From: Saprospiraceae bacterium
GTDB lineage: Bacteria > Bacteroidota > Bacteroidia > Chitinophagales > Saprospiraceae
Length of the DNA: 64,000 nt
Reading direction: 5' to 3'
NCBI GenBank assembly: GCA_016714985.1
Contig: JADKBS010000005.1
Location: 366,501 to 430,500, forward strand
Part shown: positions 23,636-32,545 of the stretch, one piece after another
Layout of the letters: each line of letters starts with the position of its first letter
Numbering within the stretch: the stretch's first letter is position 1
Notes under the pieces: generated by a model
What the model saw: only the letters and a program-made list of their open reading frames with translations
Told to the model about the DNA's origin: nothing
The model's database searches: none
Translations under genes and position numbers: made by a program

Positions 23636-26077
23636 ATGACACTGCGCACACTTCCCATTTTCATCACCCTTTTCTTGGTTCTTCAACTGTTCGTGGCTGC
23701 TGCGCAACCCTCCAAGTGGAAGCCCGTGCCAGGTACCATGACGACCCCTTGGACGGAAAAGGTGAACCCAGCCAACCCCTTGCCGGAGTATCCCCGCCCC
23801 GCCATGTTCAGGCAGGATTGGGCCAACTTGAATGGCCTTTGGAACCTCCAAATGATAGAAATCAAGACTGGAAAACCCGTGAAGCAAAGTGAGGTGCTCG
23901 TGCCCTATCCCGTGGAGTCTGCGCTTTCTGGCTGCGGCTGGCGGGTGGAGCCTGACAACTCATTGGTCTATTCTAGAAAGCTTACCCTGCCGGAACGGTG
24001 GCAAGGACAACGCATTTTGCTGCATTTCGGTGCTTGCGACTGGCGCGCCCAAGTATCTATCAATGGGAAGAAAATTGGTGAACACAAGGGGGGCTACGAT
24101 GCCTTCGTGTTCGACATCACCGATCATATTAGGGTGGGAAAGGATGCCATCCTGTCCGTACAAGTGGACGACCCCAGCGACCGGGGTCACCAAGCCGTTG
24201 GCAAGCAGCACCTGAACCCAAGTGGTATCTGGTACACCCCGACCAGCGGCATCTGGCAAACGGTTTGGATGGAACCTGTACCTCAGACCTTTATCAAAAG
24301 CTATCGGGTGGAGCCGCAGCCGGAGAAGAACAGAGCCATTGTGAGAGTAGCTACAGAAGGCAATATGGATGGTCTTAAAGTCGTCGCCCGTGTCCGGCAA
24401 GGAGGTCAAGTCATCACCGAGGCGACAGGCAAGCCTGGCGCACCGCTTATGATTTTCGTTAAAAATACCCGTCTTTGGTCGCCGGAAGATCCTTTTTTGT
24501 ACGAACTCGATATCCAGTTGGAAGACGCCAAAGGCAAGGCCACGGACAAGGTGCGGGGTTATTTTGGGATGCGCAGCATTTCGGTTGGCCCAGATGAAAA
24601 AGGCGTTCCACGGATGCTGCTCAATGGTAAACCTGTTTTTCAACTCGGCCCGCTCGATCAAGGCTTTTGGCCGGATGGCCTCTATACCCCCGCCACGGAG
24701 GAGGCCGTGCTGTACGATCTTACAACCCTCAAGTCGTTGGGGTTCAATATGATACGCAAACACGTTAAGGTGGAACTCGCCCGCTGGTACTACCATTGCG
24801 ACCGCATGGGCTTCCTCGTTTGGCAGGACATGCCGAGTGGCAACCCCGTCTCGGAGGAAGACAAGACCCAGTTCCGCTGGGAAATGAAGGCGATGGTTGA
24901 TCAATTGGCCAATCACCCCAGCATCGTCATGTGGGTGCCCTTCAACGAGGGCTGGGGCCAGCACGATACACCAGATTACGTGGAGAAAATGAAGGAATGG
25001 GACCCCACCCGCCTCGTCAACAACGCCTCCGGCTGGACGGATGCTGGCGTAGGCGACGTGCTCGACATCCATGACTACCCCGGCCCCAAAGCCCCCAAAC
25101 CCACCGATGGCCGTGTAGGGGTGCTTGGCGAGTTTGGCGGCCTCGGCCTCAACGTGGCTGGCCATCAGTGGTCGAAGAGTGGCTGGGGCTACCAGCAAAT
25201 TGAGACGCCTGAGGCATTGCTGGAACGTTACGAAGAGTTGTACCGGGAATTGTGGCCCATGGTGCAGGGGGATGGGCTTAGTGCCACCGTTTATACCCAA
25301 GTCAGCGATGTGGAGACCGAGGTCAACGGCCTTATGACCTACGACCGCAAGGTGCTGAAAATGGACTCCAACCTCGTGAAGCTGACCCACCGGGGCCAGA
25401 TGCCACCAAAGCCTGTCGGTGAAGCACCTATTTTTATCAAAAACACAACGGTGGAATTGGCAACTGCAAAGCAAGGTGCCACCATCGAATATGCCATAGA
25501 AACAAACAAAGGCCCATTGACTTGGATGCCTTATTCCGCACCTATTCCCATCAAAACCACAACGGCCGTCGCCTGCCGGGCAACCTGGCCCGATGGCGCA
25601 AAAAGCAGGGAACAGCGGTACCTCATTTCGAAGACCAAGCCTATGAAACCCAAGGGCAAAACGGGAAAAGCGGCTGGACTGAAAGCGAAAATCTATTCAG
25701 GAAGTTGGGATAAATTGCCTGATTTTGCAGCAATGACGCCAGTCAATGAATTGAATGTCAATGATTTGAGCCTAAAACAGATTGACCTCAAGGAAGATTT
25801 CGGTGTGGTGTTCGAAGGTTGGGTGGAAGTGCCCGCCACCGGTGTCTATTCCATCCACATGGTTTCTGACGATGGCTCCCGCCTCATTTTTGATGAACAA
25901 AAATTGATTGAAATGGATGGGCTGCACGGGATGGTTGACCGTCTTGCGCATGTCGCCTTGAAAAAGGGACGGCATCCGCTACGGTTGGAGTTTTTCCAGA
26001 AAAAGGGTGGGGTAGGATTGGAGTTTTGGTTGGAGAATGAGAAGGGGAATAGGATGACAACAACTTTCGGTCATTAA
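23636..26077 (+). CDS. Secreted glycoside hydrolase family 2 enzyme with PA14 domain
   Basis: An 813-residue exported enzyme (signal to about residue 23, VAAAQ). Layout: N-terminal sugar-binding domain (RQDWANLNGLWNLQ, FGACDWRAQVSINGKKIGEH), Ig-like domain, TIM barrel with acid/base Glu438 in VPFNEGWGQ and nucleophile Glu499 in GEFGGLG, a chitobiase-type C-terminal Ig domain (about 600-670), then a PA14 carbohydrate-binding domain from about 681 (KIYSGSWDKLPDF, VYSIHMVSDDGSRLIFD). It should remove a terminal beta-linked sugar (galactose, glucuronate or mannose) from a glycan; the sugar is not predictable. A single gene, followed convergently by a pseudogene. Confidence 0.92.
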   Translation: MTLRTLPIFITLFLVLQLFVAAAQPSKWKPVPGTMTTPWTEKVNPANPLPEYPRPAMFRQDWANLNGLWNLQMIEIKTGKPVKQSEVLVPYPVESALSGCGWRVEPDNSLVYSRKLTLPERWQGQRILLHFGACDWRAQVSINGKKIGEHKGGYDAFVFDITDHIRVGKDAILSVQVDDPSDRGHQAVGKQHLNPSGIWYTPTSGIWQTVWMEPVPQTFIKSYRVEPQPEKNRAIVRVATEGNMDGLKVVARVRQGGQVITEATGKPGAPLMIFVKNTRLWSPEDPFLYELDIQLEDAKGKATDKVRGYFGMRSISVGPDEKGVPRMLLNGKPVFQLGPLDQGFWPDGLYTPATEEAVLYDLTTLKSLGFNMIRKHVKVELARWYYHCDRMGFLVWQDMPSGNPVSEEDKTQFRWEMKAMVDQLANHPSIVMWVPFNEGWGQHDTPDYVEKMKEWDPTRLVNNASGWTDAGVGDVLDIHDYPGPKAPKPTDGRVGVLGEFGGLGLNVAGHQWSKSGWGYQQIETPEALLERYEELYRELWPMVQGDGLSATVYTQVSDVETEVNGLMTYDRKVLKMDSNLVKLTHRGQMPPKPVGEAPIFIKNTTVELATAKQGATIEYAIETNKGPLTWMPYSAPIPIKTTTAVACRATWPDGAKSREQRYLISKTKPMKPKGKTGKAAGLKAKIYSGSWDKLPDFAAMTPVNELNVNDLSLKQIDLKEDFGVVFEGWVEVPATGVYSIHMVSDDGSRLIFDEQKLIEMDGLHGMVDRLAHVALKKGRHPLRLEFFQKKGGVGLEFWLENEKGNRMTTTFGH

Positions 26078-26124
26078 ATTGCATACGCCCGCTGCCCCTC
26101 TGTTAACGGGGTGCATGATTCCCA

Positions 26125-26636
26125 TTATCCCGGCACGGGCACATATTCCAATACTTCGCTCGCCCCGATTTCGGAAGTGAAATAACCTACCACTGTCAGC
26201 TCTTTTAGCTTGCGCCAAGCAGCCTGTGAGATTGTGGCCTTGTCTGCGGTCGCACGGGCATCCTTATCTAGTTTCTTCAGGTAAGCCTGTTTTCTACCAG
26301 CCAATAATTTTGAGAACCCTTTTTCATCCTCATCCAATTGCTTCAAACCAGCGATGAAGGCATCCCGGTCAGCCTGCGGGGTGCATTCCATCATAATGCT
26401 TTGGGTGAAACCAGGCAGCACTGCCGCTGTAGCGCTTGGGGTATCGGTTTTTGGCAAGATGAGGTCGCAAAGCTCGGCCACCAAAGCCTCCGACTCAGAA
26501 GTCAACTAGCCTGAATTTGTTGCACCTTCTGTATTCGGGTCGGCCTTACAGCCAGACATGACGGCGGCAATGGTCAGTGCGCTGATGGCCCCACCCAACA
26601 GGATGGCGGTATGGGAAAAGGCTGGTTTCTATTCAT
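26125..26636 (-). pseudogene. Broken gluconate 2-dehydrogenase subunit 3-like lipoprotein gene
   Basis: The remaining frame (LTSESEALVAELCDLILPKT ... VVGYFTSEIGASEVLEYVPV) is the body of the gluconate 2-dehydrogenase subunit 3 family, partner of membrane GMC oxidoreductases. Upstream the expected start ATG at 26634-26636 is followed by a one-base loss in an A run (26626-26628), and in the shifted frame a lipoprotein signal is readable (LLGGAISALTIAAVMSGCKA). A TAG at 26506-26508 then separates signal and body in the same frame. Two lesions make a dead gene likely. No GMC partner is adjacent. Confidence 0.8.
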
Positions 26637-26877
26637 GATGGTGGTTGTTGGATGATGGAAACAGAATGCTGGATATTGGTTGAGGGCATCCGGCATGTGT
26701 CGGCGAAAGGTATTGAATAATTTTGCGAAGGCAAGGAAAGAAAGCGTGATAAAGACAGCAAGCCAATTTTTCTTTCAAAACTTTCCAAAACAGAACTTTA
26801 CTGCATACCTTGCCCCAAGTTTACTGTCTATTCAAACTTACATTTCCATTATTTTTTTTTACAAAACCAACCGAAAT
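26637..26877. other. Intergenic region before the NSS transporter
   Basis: Its left third is a degenerate repeat of words like ATGATGG and TGCTGGAT (26636-26695). The rest is an AT-rich leader with no gene; the long in-frame extension from 26680 lacks conserved residues. Confidence 0.5.
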
Positions 26878-28395
26878 ATGAGTACAAACAAAGAAGCTTG
26901 GGGTTCGAGGGTAGGACTGGTGCTGGCCATGGCCGGCAATGCCGTCGGCCTCGGCAACTTCCTCCGATTCCCGGTTCAAGCCATTAAGAACGGTGGTGGC
27001 TCCTTCATCATTCCCTACCTCGTTTGCTTCCTGTTGATGGGTATCCCGCTCCTTTTCGTGGAATGGAGCATGGGCCGCTTTGGGGGCAAGCACGGCCACC
27101 ACAGCACTCCTTTCATCCTTGATTCGATGGACAAGCGCAAGTTCTGGAAGTATCTTGGCGTGTTCGGCATTTTTACAAATATCGCCGTGGCTGCCTACTA
27201 TTGCTACCTCGAATCCTGGACGCTGTCATACGCTTACCACTCTGTAGCTGGCACTTTCGCTGGTATGACACAGGAGGGCGTAAACGATTTTTTCACCAAT
27301 TACGTCAGCCTGGGCACTAGTCAGCCGATTGTTTTCTGGTTGATTTGCCTGGTACTCAATACATGGATACTTTCCCGTGGTCTGAGCGGCGGCGTAGAGA
27401 TTGTGGCTAAAATAGGGATGCCGCTGTTGATTTTCTTTGGCGTTTTCCTCGCCATCAAAGGCGTCACGCTGACCGCTGGCGAACAAGGCGCTGTGAACGA
27501 CGGAACCGTTGGCCTCAACTTCCTCTGGACGCCCAATTTCGACACCATCTGGGAGCCAAAAGTCTGGCTGGCAGCTGCCGGGCAAATCTTTTTCACCCTC
27601 TCGGTGGGCATGGGCAGCATCCACTGTTACGCCAGCTACCTCAAGTCTAAAGACGACGTGGCGCTGAACGCCATGAGCGCCGGCTGGATGAACGAGTTCG
27701 TGGAGGTGGTGCTTGGCGCCGCTATCGTCATCCCGATTTCGGTAGGCTACCTCGGCATCGCAAAAGTGACCGAACTAGTACAGAACGGTGGCCTCGGCCT
27801 CGGTTTCCGCAGCTTACCTTTCTTGTTCCAAAACTGGGGCCCGACCCTTGCAGCGGTAGCTGGATTCATGTGGTTTGGCCTATTGTTCTTTGCGGGCATC
27901 ACCTCATCCCTTGCAATGGGCACGCCCGTCATGGGCTTTTTGCAGGACGAATTCCATTGGAAACGGGAGAAAGCTGCTTGGACCTTCGGCCTCATTATCC
28001 TGTTGCTTGGCGCTCCTGCCGTTTTCTTCTTCAACGAAGGCGTATTCGATGAGTACGACTACTGGGCGGGCGAAGTGGCGCTGGTCGTGTTTGCTGTGAC
28101 TGAAATTATCCTGTTCTCTTGGGTATTCGGCATGGACAAAGGCTGGAAAGAAATCAACGCTGGTGCCGATATCAAAGTGCCGACTTTCTTCCGTTTCATC
28201 ATCAAATACATTACGCCGTTCATCCTGTTGGTGGTGCTGTTAGGGGCCATGCCCGGCATCCTCGAAAAAATCGCCAACCCAAAGAACAGTGCCGTGATGA
28301 TTGCCCGGTTCGGGCTGCTGGCCTTGTATGTTGGTATCTGCTACGTGGTTTTCCTCGCTTACAAAAAGCGGGTCCGGGAAGGCAGGTTTCATTAA
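26878..28395 (+). CDS. Sodium-dependent amino acid transporter, NSS/LeuT family
   Basis: The start at 26878 (MSTNKEAWGSRVGLVLAM) gives 505 residues and places the conserved first helix at once: LVLAMAGNAVGLGNFLRFP is nearly the same as in LeuT and includes the Na1/Na2-binding Asn and Gly residues. The charged-pore Arg (FLRF) and the extended first loop NGGGSFIIPYLVCFLLMG are also kept. Twelve helices are expected. It imports a neutral amino acid with sodium. A 43-residue MetS-like partner gene follows 77 bp downstream. The frame open upstream to 26680 looks non-coding. Confidence 0.93.
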   Translation: MSTNKEAWGSRVGLVLAMAGNAVGLGNFLRFPVQAIKNGGGSFIIPYLVCFLLMGIPLLFVEWSMGRFGGKHGHHSTPFILDSMDKRKFWKYLGVFGIFTNIAVAAYYCYLESWTLSYAYHSVAGTFAGMTQEGVNDFFTNYVSLGTSQPIVFWLICLVLNTWILSRGLSGGVEIVAKIGMPLLIFFGVFLAIKGVTLTAGEQGAVNDGTVGLNFLWTPNFDTIWEPKVWLAAAGQIFFTLSVGMGSIHCYASYLKSKDDVALNAMSAGWMNEFVEVVLGAAIVIPISVGYLGIAKVTELVQNGGLGLGFRSLPFLFQNWGPTLAAVAGFMWFGLLFFAGITSSLAMGTPVMGFLQDEFHWKREKAAWTFGLIILLLGAPAVFFFNEGVFDEYDYWAGEVALVVFAVTEIILFSWVFGMDKGWKEINAGADIKVPTFFRFIIKYITPFILLVVLLGAMPGILEKIANPKNSAVMIARFGLLALYVGICYVVFLAYKKRVREGRFH

Positions 28396-28472
28396 CCCCT
28401 GACCCCTAATGGGCAACTAACGGACGGAAAGGTTCGGGGTTGCTTGGCAGGGGTTGGTTAAAATAAAATATC

Positions 28473-28604
28473 ATGAACGGTTCAGCTTTAGCGATGATGC
28501 TGATTGCAAACATCATCGTGACCGTTTTCACGGTCTATTTCTTCATCAAAGTGCTCCGTACTCCGGGTACGAAACACGAGGGTGATTTCAACCCTGGCCC
28601 TTGA
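28473..28604 (+). CDS. MetS-like small subunit of the NSS transporter
   Basis: A 43-residue protein, MNGSALAMMLIANIIVTVFT then VYFFIKVLRTPG and a polar end. One membrane helix with the N-terminus outside and a short basic tail is the layout of MetS, the small partner of the methionine/alanine importer MetP in actinobacteria and of similar proteins elsewhere. Position directly after an NSS gene and before a terminator strongly supports the pairing. Its exact role, whether assembly or regulation, is not clear. Confidence 0.75.
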   Translation: MNGSALAMMLIANIIVTVFTVYFFIKVLRTPGTKHEGDFNPGP

Positions 28605-28622
28605 TGTCCAACCGACAATGGT

Positions 28623-28660
28623 GAGAGGTGATACCTTTTAAGAAGGTGTCACCTCTTTTT
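28623..28660 (+). terminator. Terminator of the NSS transporter - MetS operon
   Basis: GAGAGGTGATACCTT and AAGGTGTCACCTC form a near-perfect stem (one mismatch), followed by TTTTT. It starts 19 bases after the MetS-like stop codon and ends just before the methyltransferase gene. Confidence 0.75.
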
Positions 28661-28683
28661 GTTCTATTCCCACTTATTTTTCC

Positions 28684-29481
28684 GTGTATCAATTCTGGAG
28701 CAAAAACCGCAATATCCACTTCGGCTACTACCGATGGGGCATGAACCCATTCCGCTTGGAAGGTATGTTGGAGGCCATGAACGATTTCGTTGCTGCGCAA
28801 TTGAGGCTGAAACTGGATACAGCTTGCAGGATACTGGATATGGGGTGCGGGTACGGGGCCACTGTTAGGCATTTGCTCCGCAGCCATCCGAACTTGGATT
28901 TGGTGGGCGTGGGAAAGGATGAGGGACAAGTCAAAGCGGCTGCAGCGTGCTGCCAAGCAACTTTCCTCGTGGTCAATTTTGAGGGAATCCCCTTGCCTGA
29001 TGAAAGTTTCGATGCAGCCTATGGCTTGGAAAGTTTTTGCTTCGCAAAAGGCCATTCAAAGGTTGAAGTCTTAAAAGAAGCCGCAAGGCTGCTCCGACAG
29101 GATGGGGCACTGGTGGTTATAGATGGTTTCCACAGGAACAATGACGATTTGCCCTTGCCCGCCCGTTTCTTATATGAAAAAGCCCAAAAAGCATGGGGCA
29201 TGGATAGTTTGCCCGTACTGGATGTTTTTTTGAAGACACTTGAAAAACAGGGTTTTACAGACGTAGTCGTACAAGACTTGTCATGGCGTATGGCTCCCTC
29301 CTTGCTGCATGTGCCAAGGGTCTGCTTGCGACTTTTTTTCGCTTACTTTCGGAGCAGAGACGCTAACCTGCTTGCCTACGGCAAAGCACTGATGTTCACC
29401 CTTTTATTGGCTCCTTTTAAAATGTTCTTCGGCTACTATGCAGTGACTTGTCGAAAATCAGCCGTCAGATTGGAGATTTGA
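28684..29481 (+). CDS. Class I SAM-dependent methyltransferase
   Basis: A 265-residue methyltransferase starting with GTG (MYQFWSKNRNIHFGYYRWG). Motif I is ILDMGCGYGATVRHL (about residues 51-65), the next acidic residue sits in LDLVGVGKDEGQ, and post-motifs read LPDESFDAAYGLESFCFAKG and LLRQDGALVVIDGF. The N-terminal NIHFGYY and C-terminal layout resemble sterol/tocopherol-type C- or O-methyltransferases. The C-terminal segment ALMFTLLLAPFKMFFGYYAV is hydrophobic, suggesting a lipid-soluble substrate such as a quinone or isoprenoid. No neighbour confirms this. Confidence 0.82.
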   Translation: MYQFWSKNRNIHFGYYRWGMNPFRLEGMLEAMNDFVAAQLRLKLDTACRILDMGCGYGATVRHLLRSHPNLDLVGVGKDEGQVKAAAACCQATFLVVNFEGIPLPDESFDAAYGLESFCFAKGHSKVEVLKEAARLLRQDGALVVIDGFHRNNDDLPLPARFLYEKAQKAWGMDSLPVLDVFLKTLEKQGFTDVVVQDLSWRMAPSLLHVPRVCLRLFFAYFRSRDANLLAYGKALMFTLLLAPFKMFFGYYAVTCRKSAVRLEI

Positions 29482-29507
29482 TTCATCTTTGCTAAAAAAT
29501 CAGGACT

Positions 29508-29909
29508 ATGGAATTCAAGAATCCTTTAGCTGGCATCCGTTGGGGGCGCATCATTTTGTGGACGATACTTGCTGTCATCGTGACCGTAGGTGCTTATATG
29601 TACTATAGTTTTGGCCTCGTTTACAGCGACGGCTACCGAGACGGCACCCTTATCAAGTTTTCCCGAAAAGGGTTTATCTTCAAAACCTACGAAGGCGAAC
29701 TGAATCAAGGTGGCATTGTCAATCCCGTGCCCGGCACTGCAATGACCAACCAAATTTGGCACTTCTCCGTCAAGGACGATGCAGTCGCAGAAAAACTGAA
29801 CCGACTTGGTGGGCAGCAGGTAAGACTGCATTACAAGCAGTACAACAAGAACTTCATCTGGGAAGGCGAGACGAACTATATCGTTGACAATGCAGAGGAA
29901 GTGAAATGA
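29508..29909 (+). CDS. Conserved membrane-anchored protein of unknown function
   Basis: A 133-residue protein with one N-terminal membrane helix (IILWTILAVIVTVGAYMYYS) and a small beta-rich domain: YSDGYRDGTLIKFSRKGFIF, then KTYEGELNQGG, WHFSVKDDAVAEKL and VRLHYKQYNKNFIWEGET. I recognise this as a conserved Bacteroidota protein that is sometimes mislabelled 6-phosphogluconate dehydrogenase; it has no dehydrogenase domain. It is 26 bp after the methyltransferase gene and may be co-transcribed. Confidence 0.7.
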   Translation: MEFKNPLAGIRWGRIILWTILAVIVTVGAYMYYSFGLVYSDGYRDGTLIKFSRKGFIFKTYEGELNQGGIVNPVPGTAMTNQIWHFSVKDDAVAEKLNRLGGQQVRLHYKQYNKNFIWEGETNYIVDNAEEVK

Positions 29910-29947
29910 ATTGATTGCGGATTGCGGATTACGGATTGCGGATTTGA
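29910..29947. repeat. Degenerate tandem repeat (ATTGCGG / ATTACGG words)
   Basis: Directly after the stop codon the gap reads repeated ATTGCGG, ATTACGG, ATTGCGG units. The same kind of word recurs at 45985-46015 and 46082-46107. Confidence 0.55.
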
Positions 29948-30030
29948 GAAAAGTCGCAATTCGATTTGGCAAAACAGATTACCAGTTGGGAGGTGTACAA
30001 GCATTGCCATACTGGACATAAAACAGCAAA

Positions 30031-30852
30031 ATGAAAAACCTGTCTGCCCTCACCAGCGCCCTGCTCGCTGTTGTGCTTTTCTCCTCCTGCCATAAAAAGG
30101 CGGGCCATGATGCATGGATTCAGCTCTTCAACGGAAAAGACCTCACCGGCTGGGAAATTAAAATCACGGGCCATGATCTCAACGACAACTACCTCAATAC
30201 CTTTCGGGTGGATAACGGGGTACTGAAATGCGCCTACGACCGGTACAAGAATTTCGACGATAAATTCGGGCACATCTACTACAAGACGCCCTACTCGCAT
30301 TACCGACTGCGGGTCGAGTACCGCTTCACTGGCAAACAAACGCCCGGCGGCGCAGAATGGAATGTTCGCAATAGCGGCGTGATGCTCCACTCGCAGCCCG
30401 CCAACACGCTGTCAAAAGACCAGACCTTCCCCGTTTCCCTCGAAATGCAGATGCTCGGCGGCCTCAGCGACGGCAAGGAACGCACCACAGCCAACCTCTG
30501 CACACCTGGCACGCAGGTAGAGACAAACGGCAAACTCAACATCGAGCACTGCATAAGTTCCACATCAAAGACCTACGACGGTGACCAGTGGGTGACGGTC
30601 GAGATGCTCGTTCTCGGTGACTCGCTGGTGCAGCACAGCATTGACGGGAAAGTGGTTTTTGAGTACACCAAGCCCATTGTCGAGGATGACGACGAAGGCA
30701 TGGTTAAATACCTCAACATGAAAAACAACTGGTTCGCCGAGCATCGGGGGAAAACGCTCAAATCGGGGCATATCGCCTTGCAGGCGGAAAGCCATCCGGT
30801 GGAGTTTCGGAAGGTAGAACTGCTGGATTTGAGCAAGAAGGTGAAGCCCTAG
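30031..30852 (+). CDS. DUF1080 / 3-keto-disaccharide hydrolase-like lipoprotein
   Basis: A 273-residue lipoprotein (lipobox Cys20 in VLFSSC) with one DUF1080 domain: WIQLFNGKDLTGWEIK at the start, then GHIYYKTPYSHYRLRVEYRF, SGVMLHSQ, EMQMLGG and HIALQAESHPVEFRKVELL, the standard jelly-roll pattern. Characterised DUF1080 enzymes cleave 3-keto-glycosides made by exported sugar 3-dehydrogenases. It is convergent with a Tat-exported Gfo/Idh oxidoreductase gene (30908-32266), a pairing that fits that pathway. Confidence 0.88.
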   Translation: MKNLSALTSALLAVVLFSSCHKKAGHDAWIQLFNGKDLTGWEIKITGHDLNDNYLNTFRVDNGVLKCAYDRYKNFDDKFGHIYYKTPYSHYRLRVEYRFTGKQTPGGAEWNVRNSGVMLHSQPANTLSKDQTFPVSLEMQMLGGLSDGKERTTANLCTPGTQVETNGKLNIEHCISSTSKTYDGDQWVTVEMLVLGDSLVQHSIDGKVVFEYTKPIVEDDDEGMVKYLNMKNNWFAEHRGKTLKSGHIALQAESHPVEFRKVELLDLSKKVKP

Positions 30853-30907
30853 GCGGTAGATGGGGGTGACACTTTTTTGAAAAAGTGCCACCGCTGTAAT
30901 AATGCCA

Positions 30908-32266
30908 TTAACTCGGCAACTTCCACCCATTGTGGTACTTAGCCTTTGCCAATGCGTTCGCCTCCGGGTCTTTCTTGAACTCGCCCTTTTCGGCATCCCA
31001 GAACACTTTTCTTCCCAATTTGAAAGCTACGTTGCCCATCGCTGCATTGATGGCAGCGACGGCCCCGGTCTCAATACCGCATTTCAGGATGGACGGGTCA
31101 CCTTTCTTGATAGCCTCCACGAAGTTTTGGGCGTGTAATTGTAAATAATCGGCACTGCCCTTGGCTTGGTAAGGCAGGGCTTCAATTTTGTTGACCTTGA
31201 TGCCCTCTTCATTGCGCTTGGTTTCTGGGATGATTTCCCAACCGCCTCGGTTCACCACGAGCGTGCCGTTGTTGCCGATGAAAGCGATGCCCTCCGTCTT
31301 GCCGTAGTTTCCACCGTCAATGCCCGTGGCGTGTTCCCACAGCATATTGAAATTATCGTACTCGAACACGGCTTGCAGTGTGTCGGGCGTTTCGCTGGCG
31401 TCGTCAGGGTAGGCGAGTTTGCCGCCGCTGGCCATGATGCTTTTTGGGGCTTTTGCCCCCATGAAAAACAGGGCAATGTCAATCTCGTGCACGCCCCAGT
31501 CGGTCATCAAGCCGCCAGCATAGTCCCAAAACCAGCGGAAATTAAAATGGAAGCGGTTCGGATTGAACGGGCGCTTAGGTGCTGGGCCGAGCCACATGTC
31601 ATAGTCCACGCCAGCGGGCGGTGTACCGTCGGGGAGCACGGGCACTGGGTTCATCCAACCTTGGTAGGCCCAGGTTTTTACGAGGCGGATATTGCCGAGC
31701 TTGCCGGATTTGAGGTAGTTGTGCGCCTGCTCGTAGTGGGTGCCGCTGCGCTGCCACTGGCCGATTTGCACCATCTGCTTGGGGTAACGCTTGGCGGCAC
31801 GCAGCATCACATTGCATTCTTCGATATTGGCGGAGATGGGTTTTTCACAGTAAACATGCTTGCCAGCTGCAAGGCTGTCCACGAAGGCGAGGCAGTGCCA
31901 GTGGTCGGGCGTGCCGATGATGACGGCATCCAAGTCCTTCATTTCCAGCATCTTGCGGTAGTCATTGAACTGCTTGGGCTTGTTGCCCCTCATTTTTTCA
32001 ACATCAGCGGTGCGCTCGTCAAGCACGCTTTGGTCAACATCGCAAAGTGCCACGCAATCCACTTCTGGAATGGTGGTTAAGTGCGCTCGCATGTCAGACC
32101 AGCCCATGCCCTTGCACCCGATGACACCAAAGCGGAGTTTGTCATTTTCAGCCACCCGCTTATTGCCGGTGGCGGCAAATGTTTCAGTTGGGATGGCCGA
32201 GGCCAAAGTGGTGCCAGCCAGTGCGGTGGCGGAGTTGCGGAGGAAGTTGCGGCGGGAGTTTTTCAT
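30908..32266 (-). CDS. Tat-exported Gfo/Idh/MocA family oxidoreductase
   Basis: The start at 32266 (MKNSRRNFLRNSATALAGTT) puts the twin-arginine motif right at the N-terminus; the upstream in-frame Met codons add nothing. About 452 residues with Rossmann motif FGVIGCKGMGWSD, the CEKPISANIEE motif with the family Lys, and the C-terminal domain with GGLMTDWGVHEIDIALFFMG. It probably oxidises a sugar or glycoside in the periplasm with a tightly bound nicotinamide cofactor. Its neighbour is the DUF1080 hydrolase gene. About 30% similar by eye to the gene at 6760-8151. Confidence 0.9.
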   Translation of the reverse strand: MKNSRRNFLRNSATALAGTTLASAIPTETFAATGNKRVAENDKLRFGVIGCKGMGWSDMRAHLTTIPEVDCVALCDVDQSVLDERTADVEKMRGNKPKQFNDYRKMLEMKDLDAVIIGTPDHWHCLAFVDSLAAGKHVYCEKPISANIEECNVMLRAAKRYPKQMVQIGQWQRSGTHYEQAHNYLKSGKLGNIRLVKTWAYQGWMNPVPVLPDGTPPAGVDYDMWLGPAPKRPFNPNRFHFNFRWFWDYAGGLMTDWGVHEIDIALFFMGAKAPKSIMASGGKLAYPDDASETPDTLQAVFEYDNFNMLWEHATGIDGGNYGKTEGIAFIGNNGTLVVNRGGWEIIPETKRNEEGIKVNKIEALPYQAKGSADYLQLHAQNFVEAIKKGDPSILKCGIETGAVAAINAAMGNVAFKLGRKVFWDAEKGEFKKDPEANALAKAKYHNGWKLPS

Positions 32267-32545
32267 AGAAATCGTCATTTGACACTTTGTCATTTGTCAG
32301 TGAGGTGGGCCAAAAAAGGCCAATAACCTCAATGGCCAATGACTCGTAAAATGCCGAAAGCTAAAGTGTTTTTTTCAATAAAAATGCCCCTATTTTTTAC
32401 GTTTAACATGTTATTTGAAACTGGCATTGTTTTACATGTGAAATTGCAGCGTTTTTGGCTCTATAGCTCATCCGGTTGAAAATGATTGGAACCAGACCAA
32501 CCCCTACCAGTACTTCGATTCCGGCTCACCAACTCAATTATTTCA

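Noticed and set aside
23960..25474. 504-codon minus-strand open frame
   Set aside because: Fully antisense to the GH2 gene, whose motifs and codon pattern are convincing; the antisense translation has no recognisable domain.
31166..32080. 304-codon plus-strand open frame
   Set aside because: Antisense shadow of the Gfo/Idh/MocA gene.
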